Source: Prorocentrum cordatum (lineage: Eukaryota; Sar; Dinophyceae; Prorocentrales; Prorocentraceae). From it: 64,000 bases of DNA. Positions 39,969-50,237 of this stretch are shown piece after piece; within the stretch, counting starts at the first letter, position 1, and each line of letters begins with the position of its first letter. The position numbers and the translations under genes are program-made. The stretch lies in NCBI GenBank assembly GCA_963575745.1, contig CAUYUJ010015271.1, positions 240,408 through 304,407 on the forward strand. The letters are read 5' to 3'. The notes below the pieces were generated by a model. That model saw only the letters and a list, made by a program, of their open reading frames with translations. It did no database searches and was not told the DNA's origin.

Positions 39969-40890
39969 TCAGACTGAGCGGAAGAATATCAAGGCGAACA
40001 GCGTCAACAATGCGGCGGGAATCTCCCCAGGTTTGAGCACGCGCACATGCACGTGAAAGAAAAGCCCGGACGACGTAAGGCTATCCCGAAACTCATGCTT
40101 CAAACGCGTCGGCAACACGGTGCTTCCGAAAACGCGCGTGCTGATCGGCGAATCTGCGGCCATCGCCTTGGAGGCACGGCCTTTCGCATATTTCGTGTTG
40201 CCGCCTCTCGCTTCGACCTCGCACCCAAGATGCGCACAGGCACGCACGAGATGCACTCTCACATCTGAGTCCGGAGCAATGGCCACGGGTCCATCGGTGG
40301 ACTGCAGTGTCTGCCACAGATCGCACGCCCCGTTGCCTCTTAAGACAAGTATGCTTTCAGCTCTTCCTTTCCGAGAGTGAATCATCATGTGGTGCTTGGC
40401 GAGCACTGCGATGAGAGGCGTAATCCAGACATGAGCAGCGCGCAACATGGCACCAGGGGAATGCGCGAACAGAACAATTCCCAAGTCGTCGACAAATGCC
40501 GCTTCAAGAACTTCCTCATCCTCGCCCTGCTGGTCGGCCGGCGCCGAAGCCCAGAACGGGCTCTGAGAGCTCCGGACTCGAACGGTGATGCCCGCTTCGC
40601 GAAGAGGAGCAACGAGCTGAACAAGTGCAATGGCATAGCCAACGTTGAAGACCATACCGTCAAGCTTGCACCCTTGTCTTCCGCCTGTTGCTGTGTATGC
40701 AAAGCTTTCTGCGCCGTCCACTGGAACCACGACCGGGAGTGCAATGCAACGATCAAGCGCGAGAGCTTCTCAGGCGCACCCATTTGTGCGAAAGCATGCC
40801 CCTGGTCACGAATGTAATGGACGATCCACCATGCCGGTTCGGAAGTCAAGCCTAAATTGCACAAATCCTTATGCTTGGCTTCTTCCGTGT
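39969..40890 (-). pseudogene. LINE-2 reverse transcriptase (distal part)
   Basis: The segment 40890-40740 in one frame (TSEPAWWIVHYIRDQGHAFA) leads, after a frameshift near 40735, into the 253-residue frame with motif B TGGRQGCKLDGMVFNVGYAI and motif C FVDDLGIVLF (residues 79-88), both catalytic aspartates of motif C present. Motifs 0-A are missing because of truncation. The frame ends at 39969. A further fragment lies at 39889-39623 in another frame. Confidence 0.82.
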
Positions 40891-40912
40891 CCGGCACGTG
40901 CTGTGATGTGCT

Positions 40913-40962
40913 CCTCCTCCGCCTCCTCCTCCTCCTCCTTCTTCCTCCTCCCCCTCCTTGAT
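40913..40962 (+). repeat. CTC trinucleotide repeat
   Basis: (CTC)n and CTT units at the truncated 5' edge of LINE-2. Confidence 0.9.
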
Positions 40963-40974
40963 TCTGTTTCGGCA

Positions 40975-41718
40975 CACCCCTCGCACGCTTCGTGGCCCCA
41001 TAGGGGGTTCCACCTAAGGTCCCAGTGGCGCATCACGCATGGCGCCTCCGCCCCATTTTTGGCACACCCTTCATTCGTTTCGTGGCCCCATAGGGAGCTC
41101 CATCTAAGGTCCCGGCGGCGCAGCCCGCATGGCGCCGCCGTCCTAGTTTGGCACACCTCTCACATGTCTAATGGCCCCATAGGGAGCTCCATCTAAGGTC
41201 CCAGTGGCGCAGCCCGAATGGCGCCGCCTCCCCATTTTGGCACACACACACACACACCTCACACGTTTGGTGGCACCAATAGGAAGCTCCACCTAAGGTC
41301 CCAGTGGCGCAGCCCGCATAGTGCCGCCGCCCCATTGTGGCACACCCCTCACAAGCTTCGTGGCCCCATAGGGAGCTCCATCCAATGGCGCAGCCCGCAT
41401 GGCGCCGCCGCTCCATTTTGGCACACCCCTCACACGCTTCGTGGCCCCATAGGGAGCTCCACCTAAGGTCCCAGTGGCGCATCACGCATGGCGCTGCCTC
41501 TCATTTTTGGCACACCCTTCATTCGTTTCGTGGCCCCATAGAGAGCCCCATCTAGGGTCCCAGTGGCGCAGCCCGCATGGCGGCGCCGCCCCATTTTGGC
41601 ACACTCCTCACACGCTTCGTGGCCCCATAGGGAGCTCCATCTAGGGTCCCAGTGGCGCAGCCCGCATGGCGCCGCCGCCCTATTTTGGCACACCCCTCAC
41701 ACGTTTCGTGGCTCCTCA
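40975..41718 (+). repeat. 89-bp satellite, eight units
   Basis: The ATAGGGAGCTCCA landmark occurs at 41000, 41090, 41179, 41279, 41368, 41449, 41538 and 41627, i.e. mostly 89-90 bp apart. Each unit reads CCATTTTGGCACACCCCTCA, CGTTTCGTGGCCCCATAGGG, AGCTCCACCTAAGGTCCCAG, TGGCGCAGCCCGCATGGCGC. A diverged GC-richer unit lies at 43211-43272. Confidence 0.95.
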
Positions 41719-41809
41719 CGCGTTTTGGAGACCTTCTCTCGGTCTCGTGGGCTCTCGCTCTTGGCCGTCGGCTGTCCGGCGCGCTGCTCCCTCGGCCGAC
41801 GTCGCCCAG

Positions 41810-42084
41810 GCGTGATCTTGGACTGCGGCCGCCACGAGGTGGGGAACGGCAAGAAGGAGGGCGACGCCTGGTGGCTGGAGCTCTACGCGCTGCTCTCGCG
41901 CGCCACGCGCCACGAGGACCTCCTGCTCATGCGGGCGCCGCGCATCGAGTTCTTCCTGGCAGGGCCGCCGGAGGGATTGCGGAAGCAGCTGGAGCAGTTT
42001 GCTACGCGCACGAAGCGGCGCAGGAGGGAGGCGACGGCCCTCGCCAGGGAGCTGGACTTCACCGAGTGTATCCGCAAGGCTTGA
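41810..42084 (+). CDS. Pif1-like DNA helicase, C-terminal exon
   Basis: Starts after AG at 41808-41809 and reads GVILDCGRHEVGNGKKEGDA, WWLELYALLSRATRHEDLLL, MRAPRIEFFLAGPPEGLRKQ, then a basic TRTKRRRREATALAREL stretch, ending at TGA 42082-42084. The ...WW.ELY..LSRAT...LLL.R.P pattern is the conserved C-terminal RecA-like motif of Pif1/RecD-type superfamily 1B helicases, which unwind DNA 5' to 3'. Only this last exon is visible; upstream helicase motifs were not found. The 50.55-kb copy is a broken paralogue. Confidence 0.6.
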
Positions 42085-42423
42085 CTTGAAAAGCGACCCG
42101 CGCGAGCCTCGCCGTCTCTCGACGGTCTGACTGTTTGGCTTCGCGCCGCGGGCAACCCGCGCGCGTCGCTGGGATCTCCTCGGGGCGACCAGCGCGCGTC
42201 GCGGGAATTCCGCGCCGCGTTCTGCCCGGAGCCTCGCTTGCCCCCGTCGTCTCTCTGCCCGGCGGCCACAGCCTTGCCCGCTATCAGCCAGCCAGCTAGC
42301 CCTCTCTTCTCCGCGCAGCGGACGACCCGCGCGCGTCGCCGGGGCCCCTTCAGGGCGACCGGCGCGCGTCGCGGAGGCTCCGCGCGGCGCCGCGCCCGCA
42401 GCTTCGGACATGGGCGCGCGCGG

Positions 42424-42426
<3 letters not shown>

Positions 42427-42522
<96 letters not shown>

Positions 42523-42585
42523 CAAAGTAAAAACAAAAAGGCGAATGAGACGAATAAGAAGAAGATGAATAATGATAAGAATAAG

Positions 42586-42644
<59 letters not shown>

Positions 42645-42698
42645 AAAAAAACAAAAAAAATAATAATAACTAATAATAATAAGACAGAGAGAAAGAGG

Positions 42699-42729
<31 letters not shown>

Positions 42730-42753
42730 CACAAAAAGAAAAAAATAACAAAG

Positions 42754-42804
<51 letters not shown>

Positions 42805-43021
42805 ACACAACAATAGAGAGAGAGAGAGAGAGAAACAAAAAACACACATAGTGAGAGAGAGAGAGAGATAAAACAAAAAAGAAAAAAAAACAAAAAAAAC
42901 AAAAAAGACGAGAGAAGAGAAGAAAGAAAAAAAAAAAAAAAAACGACAGAGACAGAGACAGAGACAGAGACAGAGACAGAGACAGAGAGACAGACAGACA
43001 GACAGACAGAGAGAACCCCCC

Positions 43022-43052
<31 letters not shown>

Positions 43053-43070
43053 GAAAAAGGGAAGGAAGCG
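42427..43070 (+). repeat. Purine tract: GA microsatellites, CAGAGA and CAA repeats
   Basis: About 640 bp of almost pure purine on the plus strand: long (GA)n blocks at 42427-42520, 42590-42645, 42690-42725 and 42755-42835, A-rich links, (CAGAGA)n at 42945-42995, and (AAC)n at 43023-43051. S/L-rich minus-strand frames are artefacts. Confidence 0.95.
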
Positions 43071-43210
43071 GGCGCGATCCTCGGGGGGAGCGCGCCGACA
43101 TGGGCGTCGACGTTCATGCGCGCAGACTGATTCGCGCGCAGACTCAGTCACAATCGGACCCACTCGCGCTCAGTCTCTCGCGAGCAGACCGATCGTCTTC
43201 GCTCGCGCTG

Positions 43211-43272
43211 CGTGCTCCGCCGCGCATTTCGGCGCGCCCCTCGCGCGGTTCGCGGCCCCGTAGGGGGCGCGG
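43211..43272 (+). repeat. Diverged unit of the 89-bp satellite
   Basis: GCATTTCGGCGCGCCCCTCG, CGCGGTTCGCGGCCCCGTAG, GGGGCGCGG follows the satellite consensus at about two thirds of positions, with A/T replaced by G/C. It lies 1.5 kb from the array. Confidence 0.5.
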
Positions 43273-43344
43273 ACAAAGATGTGATTCATAATGCCTGTAT
43301 TCACGACTGCGCGCGGTTGGGCCCTTCGCCGGGATAATTGTTGC

Positions 43345-43383
43345 ATCCGCTTGTAAGGTGATATGCCCGACTTGATTGCATCG
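43345..43383 (+). mobile_element. MITE family A, right-end fragment
   Basis: CATCCGCTTGTAAGGTGATATGCCCGACTT resembles the right terminus CCGCCTGTAGGGGGACATGC-type followed by CCGACTTA. Only this end is present. Confidence 0.45.
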
Positions 43384-43402
43384 CGCGGGGGGGGGGGGGG
43401 GG
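43384..43402 (+). repeat. Long G run
   Basis: About 15 consecutive G. A similar run lies at 43829-43847 and C runs near 44105-44125. Such runs are assembly-sensitive. Confidence 0.8.
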
Positions 43403-43586
43403 CTCGCGCGGGAGGGGCGAAGGCTGAAGAGCGCCAGAAGGAACCCTAGAGGGCCCCTTCGGGGCCCATGTCTTCTGCCCCGGCGCAGGCCCCCCCCCCG
43501 CCCGATCATAGGCAGCGCCCTGTCGATGCCCCTCGCGAAGGGGGGGGCCACTCAGTCAGAGGAGTCGGCTGCGCGCGTCTACGATG

Positions 43587-43748
43587 AAGCCAGGCGCGTC
43601 CCTCTACCCTCTACAGGAGCAGCGTTCAAACACTGTCGACAATAATGCAGGGGCGAGATTTGTCGACAACTTCTGATTACGTTTGATTCGGCTCATCATT
43701 TTCAATTTTTTGCCACAATCCGCCTGTAGAGGGACGCGCACGACTTAA
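43587..43748 (+). mobile_element. MITE family A, copy A5 (162 bp)
   Basis: Left end GAAGCCAGGCGCGTCCCTC then CTACAGGAG; right end AATCCGCCTGTAGAGGGACG then CGCACGACTTAA. The GGGGCGAG landmark is in the core. The left end has several substitutions and a short duplication of CCTCTA. Confidence 0.7.
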
Positions 43749-44740
43749 GCTTACGGGCGGCCCGTGCCGGAGAGACCTCTCGCGCGGGCCTGCAGTCGGG
43801 GGCGGCAGAGGGGGTGCGATGACCAATGGGGGGGGGGGGGGGGGGGGATATCACGGCGCGGGGGCCATGGCGTGTCTCCCCAGACTTCATGGCGCCTCCT
43901 TTCGTTTTACATGCGCCCCCTGGCCCCCCCTGGTCCGCGCGCGCGCCGCGGCCCATGATTTCCGCGCACCCCTCGTGGGCGCCCCCCTCTTGGACGCCCC
44001 CGACGCAGGGCGCCCCCCCCGCTCCCCGGCACCGGCCCGCGCGCGAGGCCGCGGCCCCCCCGCGCGGGCGCTGAGAGCCGCGCCCTCCGGAGGCCGCTCC
44101 TGCCCAGGGCCCCCCCCCCCCCCCCCTTCTCAACCCGCCCCCGCTCCTTCTCCTCGGAACGGGGGGCAGAGTTGCAAAGGGGCGGCCTAGGGCGAGGGCT
44201 CCCGGGCAACGGCCAGCCCCCCCATCCCAAAATTGCTTTTCCTACGGTTTTATTTGCGACGGCATAACATCTCCCAGCTTTAGCCTATACGCCGTCTCCA
44301 TCTCTTTGTGGCCACTTACAGTTTCGGCGACGCGGCGCGCTCTGGGCCGCTGCGTGCCTTTCAGGCATCAGGTAGACAACAATGTAGCGATGAGGCATGG
44401 ACAGCGGGGGTTCAGGAGCGGGCCCCGATTCCATAATATTACGAGGTATCCCTGTGGACTATTGGACACATCGCGGGATCTCACAGAGGAGACAAGCCCC
44501 CGTCGCTTACCATCGGCCCCCGCAGCCCATCTGGCTCAACCGCAGTTTCTGCGCGAACTTGCACTAGCGCGGGCATGGGGTGCAGGGCGCAGAAGGCTGC
44601 TCACGGTTTCGACCAGCAGCGACAAGCTATGGCCTCGAGACCGATGCGGCGAGCGGCTCGGGTACTACAGGGTGATGGAGAGCCACGGGGGGCGCGCCAG
44701 GAACGAGCCAGGACGTGAACAAGACCAAGGGGAAAGAGAA
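43749..44740. other. No gene recognised
   Basis: Very GC-rich with homopolymer G and C runs. The open frame at 44306-44740 has no recognised domain. Confidence 0.4.
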
Positions 44741-46110
44741 GCCAGTGGAAGAGGGCGTGCATCAACTGCGATTTGGCCCTTGGGCGCGAGGAGTGGTCCG
44801 AGTAAAGCGACGAGGAGAAGCTTCGCCACGGTGTGGAGAGGTACATCGCACAAGAACCAGTGAGCCGCCGTGATTTGGGCCAGCACGCAAGGGGCCCAGT
44901 TTGGACTGCTCAATCCATGGGGCAAATCCAGGCAGCGAAGGCGATCATCGACGCGGAGGAGCAAGGCAACCAGCCGAAGAGGTCGCGCAACCAGAGAAAC
45001 AATATGGTCATCGAGCAGCCCATGGAGGCGTCGAAGGCATAGGTGGACGGCATCACGAAGAACGGGGGCATTGTTCGCGGCCGTCAGCAAGGCAGGGGGG
45101 AATAATGCTGGCCGCCCTGAAGTTGGCGGAGGAGCACGAAACTATGCCGCGCGAGTACGTGCTCATGGACACGGAGGGCGGGGGAGCATTGGAGTCAGTC
45201 AAGCAAGCGCTCGAAGAGAAGGAGAAGGAGCTGCAGGAGCACGGCAGTTGCAATACGTGCAAGAACATGGGTGCGTAGCATGCCCCAGTGCCTGAAGGCG
45301 CTTGGCTTCGCGGACAAGTTGAGCGTCAACGTGCAGTTGTACTATGTGCGCAGGGGCCGCTCAGGCTGGGCCGAGGACAAGGACTGCGCCTGCGCGCGCG
45401 GACTAGCCTCCCCCAACAAGCTGCGCCAGAGTGGCCCGAGCGCTAACTCAATCTCAGAGCAGTGGAAGTTCCCGTGCAGGGTGGATTGGAAGGCGCCGGT
45501 GACTGCCCGGGAAAGTTTCCCCAAGGACCAGCTCATGAATGCATGGGTGGACAAGATGTAGAGCAATTTCGCCGAGGACCACGCGAAGTGGCCCGAGATC
45601 GGCTGCACGTCGAGGCCCCGCCTGCGCCGCAACGGCCCGTCGACGGCTGCGGAGCATCTCAGGGGCGGCAAGTGGGGGGCATTTGCAGCCGAGAGGCTGC
45701 CGCAGAAGATCGACGGCCCCATCGAAGAGCACCGCCGCCAGTTCTTCGACGCAGCCCAGAAACTGAGCCCAGATGACCTGCAAGAGATGATCCCACCCGT
45801 CTTCCCGCTGACGCACCGCGCAAAGGGCGGCGAACAGATTGCAAGGTGCCCAGTGGACGCGTGGCAAGCAGCAGGGAGGAAGCACTCCTCGTCAAGCAGC
45901 TGGTGCGAGCTTGCAATGCGGATCGCGAAGAACGACCGGGAGAACCTGCAGAGCGTCGTGGAAGCATCCTGGAGGGTGCTGAAGACCATCGAGAAGCTTG
46001 AGAAGATGGAGGTCGAGAGGCTCAGGCGTCGTCGGGAGCGGCGCGAGAGCACGGGCACCCTGCTCGACGGCATCGAGATCTTCGAGCAGTTCGCCGTTTC
46101 AGATGGAGCG
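44741..46110 (+). pseudogene. Broken coding region of unknown function with CxxC motifs
   Basis: A plus-strand protein-like signal runs through several frames. WKRACINCDLALGREEWSE* then EEKLRHGVERYIAQEP lies in frame 1, with TAG stops. LAALKLAEEHETMPREYVLM and CNTCKNMG are in frame 3. From 45271, back in frame 1, come MPQCLKALGFADKLSVNVQL, YYVRRGRSGWAEDKDCACA, then TAG (45559-45561), then KWGAFAAERLPQKIDGP, QFFDAAQKLSPDDLQEMIPP and the helix WRVLKTIEKLEKMEVERLRR. The amino-acid mix, CxxC pairs and amphipathic helices argue for a real protein, now dead. I do not recognise the family; a dinoflagellate-specific gene or transposon product is possible. Confidence 0.5.
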
Positions 46111-46965
46111 ACTAGCTCCAGCGGCCGCGCGCGAGAGTGCCCGCTCGCACCCGCAGCTGCACTGGCGCGGGCGTCCGGAGTGAAGACCAGCGGGGCCTGC
46201 GCCGACAGAAGCGTCTTCTCCTGGAGCACCGACAGGTACCTATGCAAATGGACACAACGCCAGTGGGACGACGAGTGGAAAACGAGGGCCCCACAGAGAC
46301 CGCTAGAGCACTCTCCTCAAAGCCGCTCGAACGCCGTGACATTAATGGCATTGCTCGCCCCTGCATACATGCCGACTGGAAGGGGGTCTTTCAGAGGTCA
46401 ATCTTTCTGCTGCAGAGAATTTGGGCTCGGTGCATTGCAACGCAGGACTGCTGTCGGACACTACACTGCATGGTTCGGCCATCGACCAGGACGTCCAGGA
46501 AGCGAACTGAGTCTACAGCGGGAGGGGCTCTGTTAAAAGAGTGGGCCCAGCACGACTTTGGTATAATATTAATTAGACACCCCTGCACAAGTTTGGCACG
46601 AAAGGGGTCTCCAGCATTCCCTCTCTCCCCCACCCCCCCTGCGTCGTCGAGGCGAGGTCGCGTCGTCTCCCCCCCCCCAGCTTGGGAGCCCTGCTCGCCC
46701 AGCGCGCCCCCCTCGGGACGGGCGCGCGAGCGGGCCAACAGCCGCCCCCCCTTCACTGGCCCGTAGGGGCTAGCACTCTCACAAGGTACCAAGTCTTTCT
46801 TGCGTGGCCACCTCGGCGCTCGCCCCTTAAAGCTTCGGGGCGCGCCCCCTGCCGGCCCCGTGAGAAGCTTGGGTCCGCGGCAAACTTTATTCGCGGAGGA
46901 TTTTGCAAGTCGTTGCGGGCGTTGCGACGTGGACCCCCTCATGCGGATGCCCTGTCCTGTTTTGT
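46111..46965. other. No gene recognised
   Basis: Open frames at 46137-46766 and 45787-46536 lose their protein-like character after about 46110. There is a C-rich tract near 46665. Confidence 0.4.
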
Positions 46966-47100
46966 CCTCGTCCTTCTCCTCCTCTTCCTCCCTCCTCCAC
47001 CTCCTCCTCCTCCTCCTCGTCCTCCACCTCCTTTTCCTCCTTGATCTCCTCCTCCTCCTCCTCCTCCTCCTCCTCCTCCTCCTCCTCCTCCTCCTCCCCC
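46966..47100 (+). repeat. CTC trinucleotide repeat
   Basis: (CTC)n with GTC, CAC and TTC variants. 47101-47735 shows no recognisable gene. Confidence 0.95.
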
Positions 47101-47737
47101 TCTTCGGGTCGCCTACGGCCCCGGGGGAAGCCGTGCATCTAGGGGGGGATGCCGATGCCGCCGCTCATCCTGCAGCAGTGGCCCCGTTTCCACGGCAGGG
47201 TTTTCGTTTTTGTGGTCCTTGGCCAAGCTCCTTTGCGGGAAAGGTCCGGGGAGTGGCGGCGGCAACGCGGGGGGGGGGATGCGCCGAGGGGGGGATAGAT
47301 GCGGCTCGACGTTTTCGGGCGCTCGCGCCGTCGGCGGCTGTCCAGCCTCGGGGCGCCTTCCAGCGGCTGCGCCTCGCCAAGGGCGTTCCGGGAGTGCCCG
47401 GATGGTCCCGAACGGCCGCCGGAGATGCGACCCTCGATTCGAAAGCCCACGACTGGGGGGATAAACTCATGGTTATGATGTTCCAACCTACTTTAGCGTA
47501 GGTCTTCGGAACAAAAAACAATGATTGCGAGCACCAAGTCAAGAAAGTACCGACACTTGGATGTTTTGTTTTGTGCTGGGCCCTCGGAGGCGACACTGTT
47601 TCGACACTGCCTGGGTGTTCGAAATTATTGCTGGGATGTCTTAAGATGGGAGCAGCACGAGGTCAGGTGCCCAGTCATCGCCGCTAAGGGCCCGATCGCC
47701 CACCCCGCCCAGGACCATGCGGTCTCGGTAGCGGGGG

Positions 47738-47800
47738 CTTATCGCCCATCCATCTGCGATGCATCTCCGATTCCAGGTCGATATTTCCCCCCCCTGCGCA
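47738..47800 (+). repeat. Dispersed repeat H, copy 1
   Basis: CATCCATCTGCGATGCATCTCC, then GATTCCAGGTCGATATTTCC, similar to 63090-63140 (GATCCATTGGAGATGCATCG, then CTGATCCCAGGTCAATGTTT). Both end in a C run. Confidence 0.6.
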
Positions 47801-47963
47801 GGGTTCCTTGGCCTTCGCAACGGGCCCCCACTGGCCATTTGGGACTATCCGCGCACCTTCGGGACGCTCTGGGCGAGTCGCAGCTCGTGGAAACTATCCC
47901 GAGGCTGGAAAACCGCCGAGAACCGACGCACACGCCAGAAAAACCTCGAGCCTCGAACCCCAG

Positions 47964-48272
47964 GACCGCGTGAGGGCCTTTGTGCACAAGTGCGGCTACC
48001 TCCTCCGCCCAGACCGGGACGGCGGCAGTCTCGAGATCGCGGTGTGCCACCAGGTCGACATCGGCGGGATCTGCCCCGAGTGGGCGCAGGACATGCTGAC
48101 GCGCTGGACCGTGCACCGGGGCTCCCAGTGGGCGACCGACCTGCGAGAGCACTGCCTCGAGCGTGCCCGGCAGAGGCCGGCGTGTCGGCAGAACACCGCC
48201 TCGAGCGCCGAGGAAGAAAACGTTGCACTGACACGAACTTTCAAAGCTCGGGGGCGGCCAACACGGGGGTGA
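47964..48272 (+). CDS. START-domain protein, C-terminal exon B (locus 2)
   Basis: After CCCCAG|G at 47963 the frame reads DRVRAFVHKCGYLLRPDRDG, GSLEIAVCHQVDIGGICPEW, AQDMLTRWTVHRGSQWATDL, REHCLERARQRP, then a low-complexity tail to TGA at 48270-48272. This is the last strand and C-terminal helix of a START lipid-binding domain. Residues align with exon B1 at 12055-12460, which has a 160-bp intron where this copy is continuous. The likely 5' partner is the exon at 38804. Confidence 0.68.
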   Translation, partial: DRVRAFVHKCGYLLRPDRDGGSLEIAVCHQVDIGGICPEWAQDMLTRWTVHRGSQWATDLREHCLERARQRPACRQNTASSAEEENVALTRTFKARGRPTRG

Positions 48273-48424
48273 GGACTAGGCGGGGGGGTGGAGATCATGG
48301 CGGGGGCCATGATACCTCCCCAGATTTCATGGCGCCTCTTCTGATTTCATCACGTCCTTGGCCCCTCCCCCCTGGGCCGCGCACGTGCCGCTTGCCATGA
48401 CTTGTGCCCCCCCCTTGCCCGCTC

Positions 48425-48594
48425 CCGATAAGCTCCGCGCGGATCTCTTGCATTGGCGCTGGGCCTCCCTAGCGGCGCCTCCGGCGCCACCTCTGGCGCG
48501 CTCCGCGCGCCAGGGAGGGCGTCCCAGTGGTGATCCAAGAATCCGTGCGGACCTCCGAAAGTTTATGCTTATGCAGTTTTTTGTTCCTCCAGAG
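48425..48594. mobile_element. Palindromic element family C, copy 3
   Basis: Left arm CTCCGCGCGGATCTCTTGC...GGCGCTGGGCC, centre GCGGCGCCTCCGGCGCC and GCGCGCTCCGCGCGC, right arm GATCCAAGAATCCGTGCGGACC, then GTTTATGCTTATGCAG. It lies about 150 bp after START exon B. Confidence 0.65.
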
Positions 48595-48699
48595 CGTTCC
48601 CAGCGAGTCCGACGGTGCCTGGGGGTGCGCTGTGAGCTGAGAAATCGACGCATGGCATGCCCATTCCCCAGGGGGAACATGTACCGATAGCGATATCCT

Positions 48700-48828
48700 T
48701 TGCTCGGTTTCGCCTTTTCGGGCCTCCTGGCTTCCCCTCGTCTCCGCGGCTGGATTCGCCTCCAGGCTCTGGGCAGGCGCACCCCGGGAGAGGTCCAGGG
48801 ATCAGCGGTATCGGTATTCGAATTCCCC
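48700..48828 (+). repeat. Dispersed repeat I, copy 1
   Basis: CTTCCCCTCGTCTCCGCGGC through GGTCCAGGGATCAGCGGTATC resembles 52424-52522 and, reversed, about 63230-63300 (GACGAATCCAGCTGTGGAGG). It sits between palindromic elements C3 and C4. Confidence 0.45.
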
Positions 48829-48831
48829 CCT

Positions 48832-48868
48832 GCTGCTGCTGCTGCTGCTGCTGCCGCTGCTGCTGCGT
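48832..48868 (+). repeat. CTG trinucleotide repeat
   Basis: (CTG)n/(CTGCCG) of about 12 units. Confidence 0.95.
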
Positions 48869-48871
48869 CTC

Positions 48872-49065
48872 TCGAAGAACATACCACGGCGCGGACATCA
48901 GGTGTCGGAGGCCCGAGCGGGTTTCCTGGATCGGTGCTGAGCCCCCATTCCTGGCGCGCGGAGCGCGCCAAAGGGAGGCGCCGCCAGGGGGCTCCAGCGC
49001 CGATCCGAGAAATCCTCGCGGACCTCCGAAAGCTTCCGATAGTGTCATCGCCTGTTCCCCGCCAG
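48872..49065. mobile_element. Palindromic element family C, copy 4
   Basis: Left arm GGCGCGGACATCAGG...GGATCGGTGCTGAGCCCCC, centre GGCGCGCGGAGCGCGCC, right arm GGCTCCAGCGCCGATCC, GAGAAATCCTCGCGGACCTCC. Confidence 0.65.
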
Positions 49066-49254
49066 TTCCACCCCTGCTTTTCTTCCCCTACCCTAGTTCT
49101 CGGTTTGAGCGCACCGCGGTCGCACACGTCTCCGCCCGGTTCCTTCCTCTCTTCCCCCCTCTGCCTCTCACCTCCTCTCCAGTTCTGGCTGCGAGCGTGC
49201 CTGTCCTGTCCTGCCTGCCAGCCTGGCTCCTTTCTCGCCATCCCACGTGACCTC

Positions 49255-50235
49255 GCCATCTTTCTGGGGGCGGAAATCTGCGAAGCGCCGCCATTTTCGA
49301 GGGCTGCTGGGGGTGTGGGAGCATAGTGGGTACGACCCGCAGAATCAGGTTAGACCTCGCCAGCCCCGTGCCGGGGTGGTGCGAACTGGGAAACGGTCGC
49401 CACTTTCGAGGGCTGCTTGGGGGGGGGGGCAGCACAGTGGGTACCAGGCGCAGATTCAGATTCGACCTGCCAGCCCTAGGGGGGCTTTGAACCGCGAAAC
49501 CGTCGCCACTTTCGAGGGTTGCTGGGGGGGCAACATAAAAAGGGGTACCAGGCGCAGATTGAGATTCAACCTCGCCAGCCCTAGGGGGGCTGCTAACCGC
49601 GAAACGGTCGCCACTTTCGAGGGCTGTTGTGGGGGGAGGCCGTCAACAGCGAAACGGTCGCCACTTTCGAAGGCTGCTGTGGGGGGGGGCAGCATGATTT
49701 GTATCAGGCGCAGATTCACATTAGACCTCGCCATCCCTGGGGGCTGCGAGCTGGAAAGCGGTCGCCTCTTTCGAGGGCTGCTGGGGGGGGCTGGCACAGT
49801 GGGCACCGGGCGCAGGTTCAGATTGGGCCTCGCCATTCCTGGGGGGCTGCGAACTATTAATCGGCCTGCACTTCCGAGGGCTGCTCAGGGGGGGCAACAT
49901 AGTGAGTACCAAGCACAGATTCAGATTGGACCTGGCCATCCCTGGGGGGTGCGAGCTGCGAAACAGTCGCCTCTTTCGAGGGCTGCTGGCGGGGCAGCAT
50001 AGGAGGCACCAGGCGCAGATTCAGACTAGACCTCGCCAGCTCTGGGGGGGTGCGAACGGCGAAATTGCCAACGCTTTCGAGGGCTGCTGTGGGAGCAGCA
50101 TCGTGGGTACCAGGCGCAGATTCAGACTAGACCTGGCCATTCCATGGGGGCTGCGAATTTGGAAACTGTCGCCACTCTTGAGGGGGCCAGCGTAGTGGGT
50201 AGCAGGCGCAGATTCAGATTAGACCTCGCCAGCCC
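49255..50235 (+). repeat. Satellite of about 100-bp units
   Basis: GGCGCAGATTCAGATTAGAC-type landmarks recur at about 49334, 49448, 49548, 49708, 49812, 49913, 50011, 50115 and 50207. Each is followed by CTCGCCAGCCCTAGGGGGGC, then GAAACGGTCGCCACTTTCGA and GGGCTGCTGGGGGGG. A last partial unit (50458-50510) lies beyond MITE B2. The open frames are repeat-driven. Confidence 0.9.
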
Positions 50236-50237
50236 TA

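Larger units (their letters stand above)
39282..40890 (-). mobile_element. Second LINE, 5'-truncated and decayed (LINE-2)
   Basis: A minus-strand relic keeping only the distal half of ORF2: RT motifs B and C, the post-RT region and two zinc fingers. It starts abruptly at about 40890 beside a (CTC)n tract, as expected of a 5'-truncated retrotransposition. It has stops and at least two frame changes. It is a different lineage from LINE-1, sharing only RT/zinc-finger layout. Confidence 0.82.

Noticed and set aside
40975-41718. Spliced-leader RNA gene array
   Set aside because: Only a 10-base core matches the leader; the GT donor, intron and Sm-site context are absent.
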